Of a stretch of 64,000 bases of DNA, positions 41,826-54,330 are shown piece after piece. Each line of letters begins with the position of its first letter. Within the stretch, counting starts at the first letter, position 1. Position numbers and translations under genes: made by a program. Source of the DNA: Paguma larvata (lineage: Eukaryota > Chordata > Mammalia > Carnivora > Viverridae); NCBI GenBank assembly GCA_030068075.1, contig CM057828.1, forward strand, positions 109,722,699-109,786,698, written 5' to 3'. The notes beneath the pieces are model-generated. The model saw nothing but the letters and a program-made list of their open reading frames with translations, made no database searches and was not told the origin of the DNA.

Positions 41826-43195
41826 ACGGCAATATCCTCAAACAAAATGTTATACCCACAAACGCATTGTAAGAATAAAAGATATACGTTTTAAATTAGA
41901 AAAATATAAAGTACGGCAATACTCTTCTCAAACTTCTTAAAATGTGGCCAATAAACAGAAAATCTATGAAGGTACAAAACCATATGCATTTAGTGCTTAG
42001 AAAAATGTAAAAGAATTGTCTATAAGCCTTGAAACAAATTAATACATCTTGGAGTATCTCAAAACCAGGGGTAGAAATTATTATGCTCCATTAAATACAA
42101 AAAATAGTCTTAAAAAACTAAAGATAGCCCTAAAAAATTGACTACATTTGAGAATCCAGAGGTTAAATGTAGGTCTTTAAATATAAGCAAATACTACATT
42201 CTCCCCCAAATTATTCACTTTTCATTTTCCAGCTACTATTTTCAATTATTATCAGTAAATCCCATTCTTATCATTACTCTTACCTCTTGTATCTACTCTG
42301 TATTCCTCCCCAAACTCATGTTGTTCACTCATCCCTAAATTTTTTATTTATCATTTCCTTTAGAGCTGTACTATTTGTATTCTTAAACAATGTATCACTT
42401 CATTTTGCATGTTCTTGAATTTTATATTAATGGAACCATGTTGTAACGGTTCTCTAAGACAGATTTTAGAGATACTGCATCATAGTGTATGTGCATCTTC
42501 AACTGGATTTAATAATGCCTCTTTTTTTTTTTTTTAACCCATCAGTGGGTATACCACTGATGTTACCACCTAAACTGTCTAAGTGCTTCGGTTGCTCCAT
42601 ACTCATGTGAACAGCAATACCATCTGGCCTTGAATTTTTGAAAATCTAGAAGGCATGAAACCTTTTCACTGTGGTTTTACTTTGCATTTCTCTGATTACA
42701 TGAGGTTGAATATCTTATGTTCATTGGCCAAATGAGTTTGTTTTTTTATGAAACAACATTCAACTCCTTTACCCAGTTTCCTATAAGTTATTATCTTTGT
42801 TTAACTGTGTGGCAGATCTATATGTGCTAAATATTAATCCCCACTCTATGGTATCTATTGGTGAAAATAAATTACTAATTTTGATGAAGTTATATTTGCC
42901 CTTCTTTTGCATTGTCTTACACATTTTCATCTTATTTGAAGTCATGAAAACACTCTACCCTATTATCTTTAGAAAGTGTTAGTTTTATCATAGCTATACA
43001 TTTACCTTACCTATAGATTTATATCTATAATCCAGTCCAACTAACTTCTCTAAATAATATGAGATAGTGGCCCAACTCATTTTTTTCCATTTAATTAACC
43101 AACTACCTCAATTATTGAAAGAACCATCCTATTTCCACTGACTGGCAATACCAGTGCCATTAAAGATAAAGTTTCTTATTTAAAGCATTTCTCTT

Positions 43196-43383
43196 AGGGT
43201 TCCTGGCTGGCTCAGTCAGTTAAGTGTCAGACTTCTGGTTTTCACTCAGGTTCATGAGTTTGAGTCCTGCAACAGGCTCTGTGCTGGCAGTGCAGAGCCT
43301 GCTTGGGATTCTCTTTCTCCCTCTCTCTCTGCCTTTCCCCCACTCACTCTCTCTCAAAATAAGTAAATTAAAAAAAATTTTTT
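43196..43383 (+). mobile_element. Can-SINE, first of a tandem pair
   Basis: The head is GGTTCCTGGCTGGCTCAGTC; the centre is slightly shortened and the tail is AAAATAAGTAAATTAAAAAA. It lies inside the L1. Confidence 0.93.
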
Positions 43384-43400
43384 AATTAAAATATATTTTT

Positions 43401-43605
43401 CGGGTGCCTGGATGGCTCAGTCGGTTGAGTATCTGACTTCAGCTCAGGTCATGATCTTGTAGTTTGTGAATTCGAGCCTTGCTTCAGGCTATGTGCTGAC
43501 AGCTCAGAGCCTGGAGCCTGCTTCGGATTCTGTGTCTCCCTCTCTCTCTGCCCCTCCCCCACTCACATCATCTTTCTCAAAAATAAACATTAAAATTTTT
43601 TTTTT
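43401..43605 (+). mobile_element. Can-SINE, second of a tandem pair
   Basis: The head CGGGTGCCTGGATGGCTCAG begins about 17 bases after the first SINE's tail, in the same orientation, and is less diverged. It probably inserted into the A-rich tail of the first. Confidence 0.94.
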
Positions 43606-46600
43606 ATTTTGCTTTGTGAGGATATTTTTCGTTTATAAGACTATTCAATTGTCTATTCCTTCTTGAGCTAATAGGAGCTATGTTTTTCTAGGCATTTATC
43701 CATTTGATACAAGCTGTCAACTGTACTAGCATAAAGATTATTCATGAAACATCTGTAGTAACATGCCCTTTTTCATTCAAGATAATGCTTTGTGATTTTC
43801 TCCCTTGATTAATCTCAGCAACAGTTTTTAATTTTTTTAGTCTTTTCAAATACTCTATTTTTAGCTTCACTGTTTCCTCTTTGATTTACCTTTATTTTTT
43901 ATTTCATTTATATTTACTTTTTGTTTCAATTGGAGAAGTATTCTTTTAGTCACCTTCTGACTTTTAAGAATCCAGTTGTTTTTCTGCATTTATTCCTTTA
44001 ACATAAGCATTAAAAGTCTATACATTTCCATAAAGTATCAGCTTAGTTTATTACACAAGTTCTAATATATTGTATTTTACTACTGTTAAATTACATTTTC
44101 TAATATACTTTAAAAGTTTTTCTTTAACCCATGAGTTATTTGTAAATAATACATCTCAATTTTCTAACATACAAGAAAATTATGGTGTTAACTTACATTT
44201 AATATCATTGTCGACAAGAAAGTAGTATAATGCCAATCCACTGAAGTTGTAAAAACTGACTATATCTGACCGGAATGTTACCAATTTTTGTAAATATCTC
44301 TTTCGCGCTTTTAAAGAAGTTTTAAAAAACAGTATGAGATGCAGTGTTCCCTAAATGTTTATTATAGCAAGCTTATAAATCCTGTTATTAAAATTGTCTA
44401 TATTTTTTTCTCTGTGTATTCCAATATTTACTGAGAGAGATTATTTTAAATAATTCACAATGCTGATTAATTTGCCTATTGCTTCTGTGGTCCTATTTTT
44501 TTTGCTTAATATATTTTCCAAGTATATTAACAGATACATACAAATTAGAATGAGCATTCCTTTTATTATTATTTAATGACCTTTACTCTCTATGATAGTT
44601 TTTCCACGAAGCCAACTTTAGATGATATTGATGTAACCACGTTAACACAAGCTTTCTTTATTGTCAAGCATATCTTTTTACATCCTTTCTGTTTTCAAGT
44701 TTTCTATATCCATTTTAATGGCATTTTTTATAAGTAGTATACATCTAGATTTTGTCATTTTATCCAATCTGACAATCAGCTTCTGTTAACTGGAGCATTT
44801 TGTCAGTTTATATGCACTGAAATTATTAATATATTTGCATATAATACTAACCTTATTTTGTGCTTTCCACTTGTCTATTTTTTTATCTTTCTTTTCTTTT
44901 CCTTCCTTTTTTCCTTTCTTCTTTTTTTTTTCCTCATTCTATTTCCCTCCTCTACTGGTTTGAAAGATACACATTTCCGGATTTTTATTTCTTATATCAG
45001 AAATTTTAACACGAATACATAGCTTACCAAAATCTATAGCTAATCAATAATTTTACCCTCCTTCCAGGTTTTATAGAGTGTTTGTCTATACCCACCCATA
45101 TTCACCACTTCCTGTATTCTTTATCTTTACATCTCAGACCTTCCATCAGTAACCACTTTCCTCATCTGTGAGACTATGGTGATTAGAAACTTAGAGAACA
45201 TAATGGCAGAAGTATGACCACTGTCACCTGACTGCTGACTCAACCAAATACACTAAGGGCAGATGGAAATCCCCAACCCCTATACAACTCAGGTGAACAT
45301 GAACAAGATGGACATTAGGTGGTCATGAAACCTTAAAATAGCTAACACCTTACTTTCCCCACATATTTGACTCTTGATATAACAGACACTCAAAATCTGC
45401 CTTAATTTCCTGAATGATTTTTGAAGTTGGTACATTAAAAATCCAAATCTACTTATAATGAAAATAAAAGGATGATGTTCCCTGCCCAAAAATATCAGCT
45501 TGATGTGGCAGAAATTAAAATTACAGAGCATTTTATGATCACTAAGTTTATTATTATAACACATAACACATAAGTTAAGCATACAAAGTACAAATGAATA
45601 CTAGTAAAATAAGGTTAAGTTTTAAAGTTTTGATTAAAAACATTTAGTATATAACATACAGAACACAAAAGCCCCGTAACATACAAATTAGCTCACATGT
45701 AAAATACTTAGAAAACTGGTATATAAACAAGACATCATTTTTACATAAAAATTAACTTAGAGGTTGAAATATAATAAAGTGTATTTTCTCAGTACTTGGT
45801 CTAAAAAAAAAAAAAAAGACATGGTCTTTTATCTGTGCATCTTGTAGCATATAGAGGAACTCCCAAAGAAGCTTGAATGCTTTTGTTCAACAAGAAAAAC
45901 ATGTATAAGGCCTACAGCTATTTTCAAGGAGAAATATTCAGGTAACTGAAGTTTTATTTTATTTGGAATCCGAAGTTTTGTAGGTACCTAGTTATTTCAA
46001 TGCAAACAATAAAATAGCCAGCTTACTCATTAGTCTCCTTTGATCACAGACAATCAGGTCCCAGAGATCATGCCAGCCAAAAGAATGGCAAGGATTTTCT
46101 AACCGTATTTTATTAAATATCTGTAATAGAGAACTGATATCAAAGTACATAGAACAGATTCCATAAGATGGAGCTCTACACAGACCATTAAGTGCCAGAA
46201 ATAATCCAGTAATTTATCTAGTATTAGTAAACTCAAAGGATTTTACAGTTTGGAGAACCACAATTAACAGCAGTAATACCATCTTAATCCATGGGACTGT
46301 AAGTATACAACATATCTATGTAAGTGGTGACTTAATGATTTGGAAAAAGGAAAAAAAATGAAAACATAATTCCTTTTAATAGTGCAGAGTTCAGAAATGC
46401 ATAGCGAACTTGATGCAAAGATTTTAGGGACCCACTCTAACCAAGGCCAGTAGTGCTTGTAGTAAAGAAAGCTTTGTATTGATATTGATGATGGAGGCAG
46501 AAGTGGTGTGGTGGCAACACCATTTTAGAGCAATTACCAAGTGACTCTATTAGTATTACAGTATATACAACCAAAAACTCAGGAAAGCAGGACAAATCAG

Positions 46601-46689
46601 CTTATACTTTTACAGTTTTTCCCACTTTTAGTAAGGAATGTATATTCTTGAAGCTTAAATTATTTAAATGATGAATTATATAATTGTAA

Positions 46690-47150
46690 TCAAGTCATCC
46701 CCTGCTTCAAGACCTTTGGCAATTCCTCAACACTTCCATGACAGAAAGCAGTGATGCCAATATAAACCTTTTTCTTTTTCCCATTTGCTTCCTAACAAAT
46801 TCTCTAGCTTCATGTTAGCCATTCCTCTACTCACCCTACAGAGTTCAACCAACCTGAGACTTGCATGTGATACTATGTGTATGTGTCATATGCTCTTGGA
46901 CATACCTACAGATAAGGGATCTGGAGTATTATTTTCCACATTTTCACTAAGATAATCCACACGAATCCTTTAAGATTTGGCCATTCCTCTATGCATATGG
47001 GATAGAATATCGCATCAGATACCAAGCTATACTCTAAAGGTTTGTTTTCCTGTTTTTCCCCCCTCCTAGTACACTGTAAGCTCTTTAAGCAAGAAACTGC
47101 ATTTTTAATCTTCAGAGTCTCGTTGCCTAGCACACAGCAATCCATCATAT
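46690..47150 (+). mobile_element. L2 3' part
   Basis: CAAGACCTTTGGCAATTCCT at the left, then TACACTGTAAGCTCTTTAAG and GTTGCCTAGCACACAGCAAT at the right follow the L2 order. Confidence 0.75.
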
Positions 47151-47290
47151 TCATTCTACAGATGAACAAACTTAGGACAAATAAATTATTTTCCTAATTT
47201 CGTAGGCCAGTTAATGGCAGATTTAATATTAGACTAAGACTTCTATCTAAGACTTCTATCTCCTAGTTCAATGCTCTTTCCATAAATGGA
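47150..47290 (-). mobile_element. MIR fragment
   Basis: ATTCTACAGATGAACAAACT, a decayed GTAGGCCAGTTAATGGCAGA and AGTTCAATGCTCTTTCCAT correspond to a reversed MIR. Confidence 0.65.
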
Positions 47291-47857
47291 CATAAGGATA
47301 CCACCAGATCATAAAGAATTATGTCATTAATATCTAGAATGTTCGAGGCAGAGAAACAGCTAAATGAAGTAAAAAAAATTAAGTTCTTTAAAAAACGAAA
47401 ATAAGATACAAGTTAGTTTTGATGGATTTTCAATGAATAGGAACAGGTGATAAAAAAGAAACAGAAAAGTCAGATAGAAAAATGCTATCTTAAAAATAAT
47501 AATTACGTGGGAGCTATATCAGTGACATATACATTTTTTAGGACAAGAAAAAGATACATATGAAGAAGTAAATAAATAAATCTGCAATCAGCCCATCGAA
47601 GTTCAAAGTAACTACTATTTTTCCTTAGCCATAACAAAATGAGGGGTAAAGTATGCAGTTAAAAAAGATCAAGCATTTATGCCAAGATAATTGGCATAAT
47701 GATAATTTATGCCAAGGTAAGAGGAAACTAGTTTTATTTGGTAGATAAGTTACCTTTTACTGGGAAAAAAAGATGAAGGAAGTAATATTTAACTTAGATG
47801 AAAATTCATCAATTTAAGAAGAAGAATGGACTGAAAGGCATCATGGAGAGCATTTTA

Positions 47858-48028
47858 TTTTATTATTTATTTATTTATTTAAATATAATTTATTGTCAAA
47901 TTGGCTAACATACAGTGTATAAGGTATGCTCTTGGTTTCTGGGGTAGATTCCCGTGATTCATCCTTGCTTACATACAATACCCAGTGCTCATCCCAACAA
48001 GTGCCCTCCTCAATGCCCATCACCCAAA
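47858..48028 (-). mobile_element. L1 3' end, 5'-truncated
   Basis: The plus strand opens with a TTTATT tail, then ATTTATTGTCAAATTGGCTA and ACAATACCCAGTGCTCATCC, the reverse of the felid L1 3' end. An imperfect 13-base duplication (11 of 13 bases) is at 47845-47857 and 48029-48041. Confidence 0.88.
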
Positions 48029-48044
48029 GGAGAAGATTTTAAAG

Positions 48045-49030
48045 AACTGAGATGAATTCATGTCCACCTTTCAAATATCCCAGAAAATATGAGGTAGTGA
48101 ATAAGGAAATAGATTTCAGGTAGAAGGAGCAAAGTAGATGCAATGCATGGAGGGAAAAACAGCCTGTAGATACAGGAATCTATTGGTAAAAAGAAAAGTA
48201 AGGAAACGGTCAGCAGACAGAAGAAACAGCAGAGGCAGGATCATAAATCAGGGCCTTGTATGTCATGCAAAGAATCTTGGTTTTATCCAGTAAGTTAATA
48301 AAGATCCAGGGACAGATTGAAAGAATCATTAAATCAGCTGGCTTTACAAAGATAACTGGCAGCAGCCAGCATGGCAAAGAAGAGTAGAGACAAACAATAG
48401 GCTAGTATAAGAGTCTACATGAGAAATAAGGATCCTAAAGCAACAGAAATAGAAATGGAGAGGAAAAGACTGTATTGAAAGATATTCAGGATAGAGAACT
48501 GGCAGATCTGGTGATTATCAGGTTATGAGAGGAAAGGTTAACCCTAGGCTTTAAGTTGAATGTAACATGTTGGCAGTGGTGCTAACAAAATCGTGAATGC
48601 AGAAGGAAAGCAAAACTTGGTAGGAAAGAAATTAGTTCAACTTTGACAGTCGTGTGGGATATAAATGTGGAAAAGTTACACAGACAATTGTATACATATT
48701 TGAAACTCAATCTAGTTCTTGGCAAACGATGAAGATTTTGAACACATCAGCATATAGGTGGTAGCTAAAACGAAAAGAATTGGGTCAGATGTTTAGGTAG
48801 GGTGGGTTGAGTAGAAGAGAATCACCCCTGGGTAATGCCAAAGAGAAAGAGGCTCTAAAAAGAAGAATGGAAAGAAATGAGAATTTAAGAAAACAGTAAT
48901 AATACAGAAACTAGGGAAGCAAAACCTTCCAGGAGATTCAACAATAACAAATACAGGGAAGTCAAGTAAGATGAAGGTTGAGAAAGGTTGGCAGGATTAG
49001 AGGTCACTGGAGACCTTTACTACTTACTGC
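48045..49030 (-). mobile_element. L2 element
   Basis: Reversed L2 text is seen on the plus strand: CAGGGCCTTGTATGTCATGC, TCTTGGTTTTATCCAGTAAG, CATCAGCATATAGGTGGTAG and CACCCCTGGGTAATGCCAAA. About 1 kb is retained, so much of the ORF region is present but it is broken. Confidence 0.75.
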
Positions 49031-49589
49031 AGCTTCAGCAGAAGAGTAGGCGGAATCCTTATACAGGAAACTCAGAGATAGTTAAAGAAATGTTCCTTTC
49101 AAAGGGATAAAATTATATACCTTAAATGGACTCAAGATAAATGGCAGGTTTGAACAAATTCCCATGTAAAGATAAAAGCTATGGAATATAAAAAAAGAAT
49201 TGGTTGTAATGGTAAACTCATTAAAACTGTGTAGGAAGTTAAAAAACATGAAGATAAGATTCACTTTTTGCTTAACTACTGACACTCTTTGGGCACCTTT
49301 CTCTGAAACTCTAGCCTCACTCAAGTGTACCTTTTTGAATTAAATATGTGTCAAGGACATGAAAAATTCTGAAAACACTGACCAAGCACATCGCCACTGC
49401 TCTCAGTTTAAAAATGTATAAAACCAGGACAGTAGGATTTGTATTCCTCCATAATCTTGAGCTTTGGTTCTAGTTGGGTCCTGAAAAATATTTTAAAAAC
49501 ACTCACACAAATTTTCACAAAATTTTGATTTAGCAAAACCAAATTTTAGCCTTTCGCAAACTACTCAGGGATACCTCAAGCAGGCTTGT

Positions 49590-50975
49590 AGCTAAAGATC
49601 AAAATAGGGAAAAAAACAAAAATTAACCTCAAATGGATCGTAGACATAAAAATTAAAACTATAAACTTCTACGGGCTCCTGGGTGGCTCATCGGGTAAGC
49701 ATCTGACTCAATTTCAGTTCAGGTCATGATCTCACACTTTGTGAAATTGAGCCCAATGACAGGCTCAGCACTGACAGCACGCAGCCTGCTTGGGATTCTC
49801 TCTCTCCCTCTCTCTCTGCCCCTGTACTCCTTGTACACATAAGTGTGCATGCACATGTGTGCTCTCACTCTCTGGAAATAAACTGCTTTTAAAAAGCTAT
49901 AAAGTTCTAAAAACACAAAAGAAAAACATCTTAGAATGGGCAAAGATTTCTTAAAACACAAAAACTATAAAGTCTAAAAGAATAAAGTTATACATAGGAC
50001 TTCATCAAAATTTAAAACATTTGCACTTCAAAGATACCATTAAGAAAATCAAAATATAAGCCACAGAAAGAGAGAAAATATTTTGAATACCTATATCCAA
50101 AAAAGAACTTGGATCCAAAATATATAACGAACTCTTACGTCTTAATAAAAAGATAAGCAACCCAATTAAAAATAGGCAAATGATGGAATAGACATTTCAT
50201 AAAAGAAAATATGCAAATGGTCATTACATCAAAAGATACTCAAACATCATTAGATCAGTGAAGTCCAAATTAAAACCAAAAGGTTACTAGGACACAACTA
50301 TTAGGATAGCTAAAATTAAAAACATGGACAAATGTTTGTAAGGATGGAAGACTAGACCTTTCAGACACTGTAAAATGTAAAATGTTACAAGCACTGTAGA
50401 AATCGGTTTGGCAGTTTCTTATAAAGACAATCATATACTTACTATATGATCCAGCACTACTCTTGGGTATTTATTTACTTAAAAGTAAGCATATAACCAC
50501 ACAAAATTTTGTGTGTAAATGTTCATAGCAGCTTTATTCCATAGCAAAAACCCAAATATTTTGTCCATTATCGATGAATGGATGGATAAACAAATAGGAA
50601 TACATGCATGCAACAGACTACTACTTAGCAATAGAAAAGGAATGAAATACTGATACATGCAGTAACATGGTAAATCTTGAAAACATCATGGGAGTAACAG
50701 AAAGCAGAAAAAAAGAGTACATACTGTATGATTCCATATATGAAACTCTAGAAACAGTAAATTTAATCTCTATTCATCAGAAACACGTCATTGGTTGCTT
50801 GGGATAGATTTGGGAAGGATTAACTGAGATGAGGTACAAGGGAACTTTCTGGGATGATGGAAATGTTCTAGATCTTAATTATGGTGGTGGTTACACTAGC
50901 ATATAAGTGTCTGAAAAGTCATCAAAATGTACATGCATCATGATGTATGTAAATTATACTTCAATAAAGTTTATT
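49590..50975 (+). mobile_element. L1 ORF2 3' part and 3' UTR, split by a SINE
   Basis: The order CCTCAAATGGATCGTAGACA, ACAATAGGCAAATG-type text, GCAGCTTTATTCCATAGCAA, TACATACTGTATGATTCCAT and CTTCAATAAAG is that of an L1M-class 3' end. Reading frames are broken throughout. Confidence 0.88.
49672..49896 (+). mobile_element. Can-SINE inserted in the L1
   Basis: The head reads CGGGCTCCTGGGTGGCTCAT. The duplication CTATAAA(C/G)TTCTA at 49659-49671 and 49897-49909 (12 of 13 bases) proves insertion into pre-existing L1 sequence. Confidence 0.94.
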
Positions 50976-51199
50976 CACACATACACACAAACAAAATGGT
51001 ACAATCTTAACTTTTGTCTTAGTATTGCTCTGATGTATACCAGATGAACTTAACTATGCGTTAAGAAGACATACAACCATCTTCTTAAATATGTTTCTGA
51101 CTAAATGAATGAAACTGTATTGAAATCCGTGGACTCCACACTCCTTAAAGGTATTCGAATATAGAAAATAAAGTTTATCTTCCTTGGACTTGGGTTCTT

Positions 51200-51446
51200 C
51201 ATTTTATTTAATTTACTTATTTATTTATTTATTTAATTTTACTTTATTTTTGAGAGACAGAGAGACAGAGAGACAGAGCGTGAGCAAGGGAAGGGCAGAG
51301 AGAGAGGGAGACACAGAATGTGAAGCAGGATCCACGCTCTGAGCCATCAGCACAGAGCCCGACGCAGGGCTCGAACTCACAGACTGTGAGATCATGACTT
51401 GAGCTGAAGTCAGCTGCTTAACCGACTGGGCCACCCAGGCACCCCT
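51200..51446 (-). mobile_element. Can-SINE (felid type)
   Basis: The minus-strand head at the right end is GGGGTGCCTGGGTGGCCCAG. The plus strand starts with a TTTA-rich tail and a GAGACAGA repeat. Confidence 0.95.
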
Positions 51447-51839
51447 TATGCAACAGAATAGCATGGGGATGTTATCCTTGAAGTCCATGTCGATGTCATA
51501 TATAAAAGTAATATGATAAGGTCTCCTTCAATATAATGCCCCTTAAAAAGAGTCCCAGGCAGCCTTCCTGGCCTATTTATCACAAAACAGCATTAAGATA
51601 CTATTCTACTACTGATATAACAAACAGCCTTGTCCTTAAGGCCAGAACTAAGCAAAGTTTAAGGTCAAAGCTACAGAAACAATGAATAAATTTTATAACC
51701 ACATCCTTTCAAACTGAAGTTATATTAGAGTTAATGCCAGACAAAGGAATAAGATGTCAGTTGATGGCAAGATATATTTAAAACAAGTAAACTTAACTAA
51801 TAATGTAAGTAAAATTTTAAATGAACAATTATAGAATGT

Positions 51840-51985
51840 GAAAGATATGCTAAACACAGCGCTTTACACTCATTTAACCTTCCCAACTCTGAGATTATCA
51901 TATCCATACGGAGGGAGACTAAGTAACTTGGCCAAGGTGATTCAGCTAGTAAATTACAGGATAACCCAAACTCTTAACCACTCTG
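51840..51985 (-). mobile_element. MIR element
   Basis: GCTTTACACTCATTTAACCT, GGGAGACTAAGTAACTTGGC and GGTGATTCAGCTAGTAAATT are the reversed MIR order. Confidence 0.8.
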
Positions 51986-52029
51986 CTCTTAAGAAAGAAA
52001 TGTTATGTCCAAAAGGTGAGCTCCAGATG

Positions 52030-53010
52030 CCTTAAAGACTTAAATATAAAAGGTAAAATTACAGAACTATTAGAAGAAAACATAGGAAGATAACTTTGCA
52101 ATTTGTGGATCAGGAAGAACTTTTCACCATCCACGAAATAAAAAATTTTAGGTACATTAAAATTAAGGATTCCTGTACCACAAAGTCAACACACAACTGA
52201 TATACTGGGATGTCTAAAACCACAAAGGGGTTACTATCTCAAATAGGGGAATCTGGGAAACCAACGAAAAATGGAAACCCAACCAAAAGAAGAGCCAAGT
52301 GTATGAATAAGCCAAACATGAGAAGGGAAACCTGAACAATCAGCAAGGATATGAAGAAATGATCAACCTCCTAGGTACACAGAGAAACATTACAGCAACC
52401 AGAAGTTTCTATTTAACAACAGTTAAATTAGCAAAATGTAGGATGTTCAACATAACAAATTCTGGCAAAACTGGGAAAAAGTAAAACTTTTTATACACTG
52501 TTGGTGAGGGTAAAAATTGATCTAGTCATTTCAGAAATAATACAGGACAATTTAGTGATATTAAATATGTGACTAAGCTATAGCACAGCAATACCGCACC
52601 TGGATATGTATCCCCACAGAAACTCTTCCACGGCCACTAGCAACATGTATGAGAATGCTGATTACAAAATTACTTGTACTCAAGAGTTGGAAACAACCTG
52701 AGAATCCATCATTAGGGGAACTGGTAATCTGTGCTAGATGCAAACCGTGAAATACTGCACGGTTAAAAGCAATGAACTAGCAACGAAACAGAAACGTGAA
52801 CAGATATCAGACAATGCTTAGTGAAGAAAGTAAAATATATACCAAAATAAGTTATACAGATGTAAAACACATAAATTACTACATAATTTTACAAGGATAG
52901 AGACATAACCAAGAACACATATAAAACATACCAGATTTGGTGCAAGGGTTGGCAAAAAGTTGAGACTGGGAGTGAAGAGGAAAAGTTATAATCCTACCTT
53001 AAGCCTCTGT
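52030..53010 (+). mobile_element. Second L1 ORF2 3' part
   Basis: It starts at ATTACAGAACTATTAGAAGA and passes AACTTTTTATACACTGTTGG and GTATCCCCACAGAAACTCTT. The same ORF2 region occurs in the L1 just upstream, so this is an independent, older and more diverged insertion. Confidence 0.8.
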
Positions 53011-54117
53011 ATCTGAAATATTTTAAGTGATGCAGTTATGTCAACTATTAAATTTGATAAATTTATGCAAATGGTTGAGAACTCCCTTTTTCTGGGATGA
53101 CGGAGCATTCCATACGATACATCTTGTTTCTAACCATGATAAATTTGAAAATTCATGGCATTTAGTTTTTGCTTTTACCATAATTGATAAATATGCTCAA
53201 AGGTTCTAATAAAAGGAATACTGAGCTACGAGCTTGAATAATTATAGCCTAGTCCAACCTAACTAGTAATAGGAACTTGGCAAAGTCATTTTACCTCCCT
53301 GAATATTTTCTTATCGGCAAAAATAAATTTGAATGATTCTCCAAATCCCTCCAGCTATTTATTTCATTTATTTTGCTAATACTTATTTATTTTACTAATA
53401 TTTCATTTATTTTCCTAATATTTATTCATATGAAACCATTTTCTCTCTCATCAAACTGTTTCCACCCTCCCCAAAATAACAGAAACAACAAAATAATATC
53501 AAAAGATTTAGAAAAGTGATGTAGCAATAGGAGTAAATGGCAACTTAGCTTTTTCTAGGGTGGAAAGGAGAAAACACTAAGGAGATAAAGTGACTGTCAC
53601 AAACTTTTCAAGTTTCTAAGACAGAGTATTTCAGCCCAAGTTCAGACAATCTACTCCTTGAGGCTTTTACTATATGCTATTCCACATGTCACTATTACCT
53701 CTTCTAAAACACAAGTTAAAGTCTCTTATAGAATTTCTATTTGAAGGCCCTAAACTTCAGCTTATCAATATATTTTCAGATAACGAAATGATGTGCTCCA
53801 AAAATCCCTTCCATATTAAACACGTTAAGATTCCAAGAGAAAAATGAATTTTAATTAACAAGCTAGTCATACGCTTACCATTTAACAAAAAACCAAGCAT
53901 TTAATTAGAACTGTGGATTAAATGGGTATAAAGACCTTAAGAACAAGGAAAATTAGACTACTCATAGGTTGGTGACCATGAATAGTAACTAAGCTATCTA
54001 AAAAATGATAGTATCACATATTATAAAAAGAGCATTGAAATCAGAATATTGAAAATATATGGAAGCCAAAGTTAAGATATTTACAATACCTAAAAATGTG
54101 AAATTATACTATTTTAA

Positions 54118-54330
54118 TTTTTTTTTAATGTTTATTTATTTTTGAGAGACATAGAGGCACAGCGTGAACAGGGGAAGGGCACAGAGAGAGGGAGACACAG
54201 AGTCGGAAGCAGGCTCCAGGCTCTGAGCTGTCAGCACAGAGCCCGACGCGGGGCTCGAACTCACAGACCGCGAGATCATGACCTGAGCTGAAGTCGGTCA
54301 CCCAACCGACTGAGCCACCCAGGCGCCCCT
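54118..54330 (-). mobile_element. Can-SINE, well-preserved copy
   Basis: The minus-strand head is GGGGCGCCTGGGTGGCTCAG. An 18-base duplication with one mismatch flanks it (54100-54117 and 54331-54348). It is among the least decayed copies in the window. Confidence 0.97.

Larger units (their letters stand above)
42230..44930 (-). mobile_element. Old L1 (3' UTR and ORF2 part), host to two SINEs
   Basis: The plus strand shows reversed L1 text: TTACTTTGCATTTCTCTGAT, ATGTTCATTGGCCAAATGAG, GGCCCAACTCATTTTTTTCC, and after the SINEs a long T-rich reversed ORF2 region. Excluding the SINEs it covers about 2.3 kb. No intact reverse-transcriptase frame remains. Confidence 0.75.
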
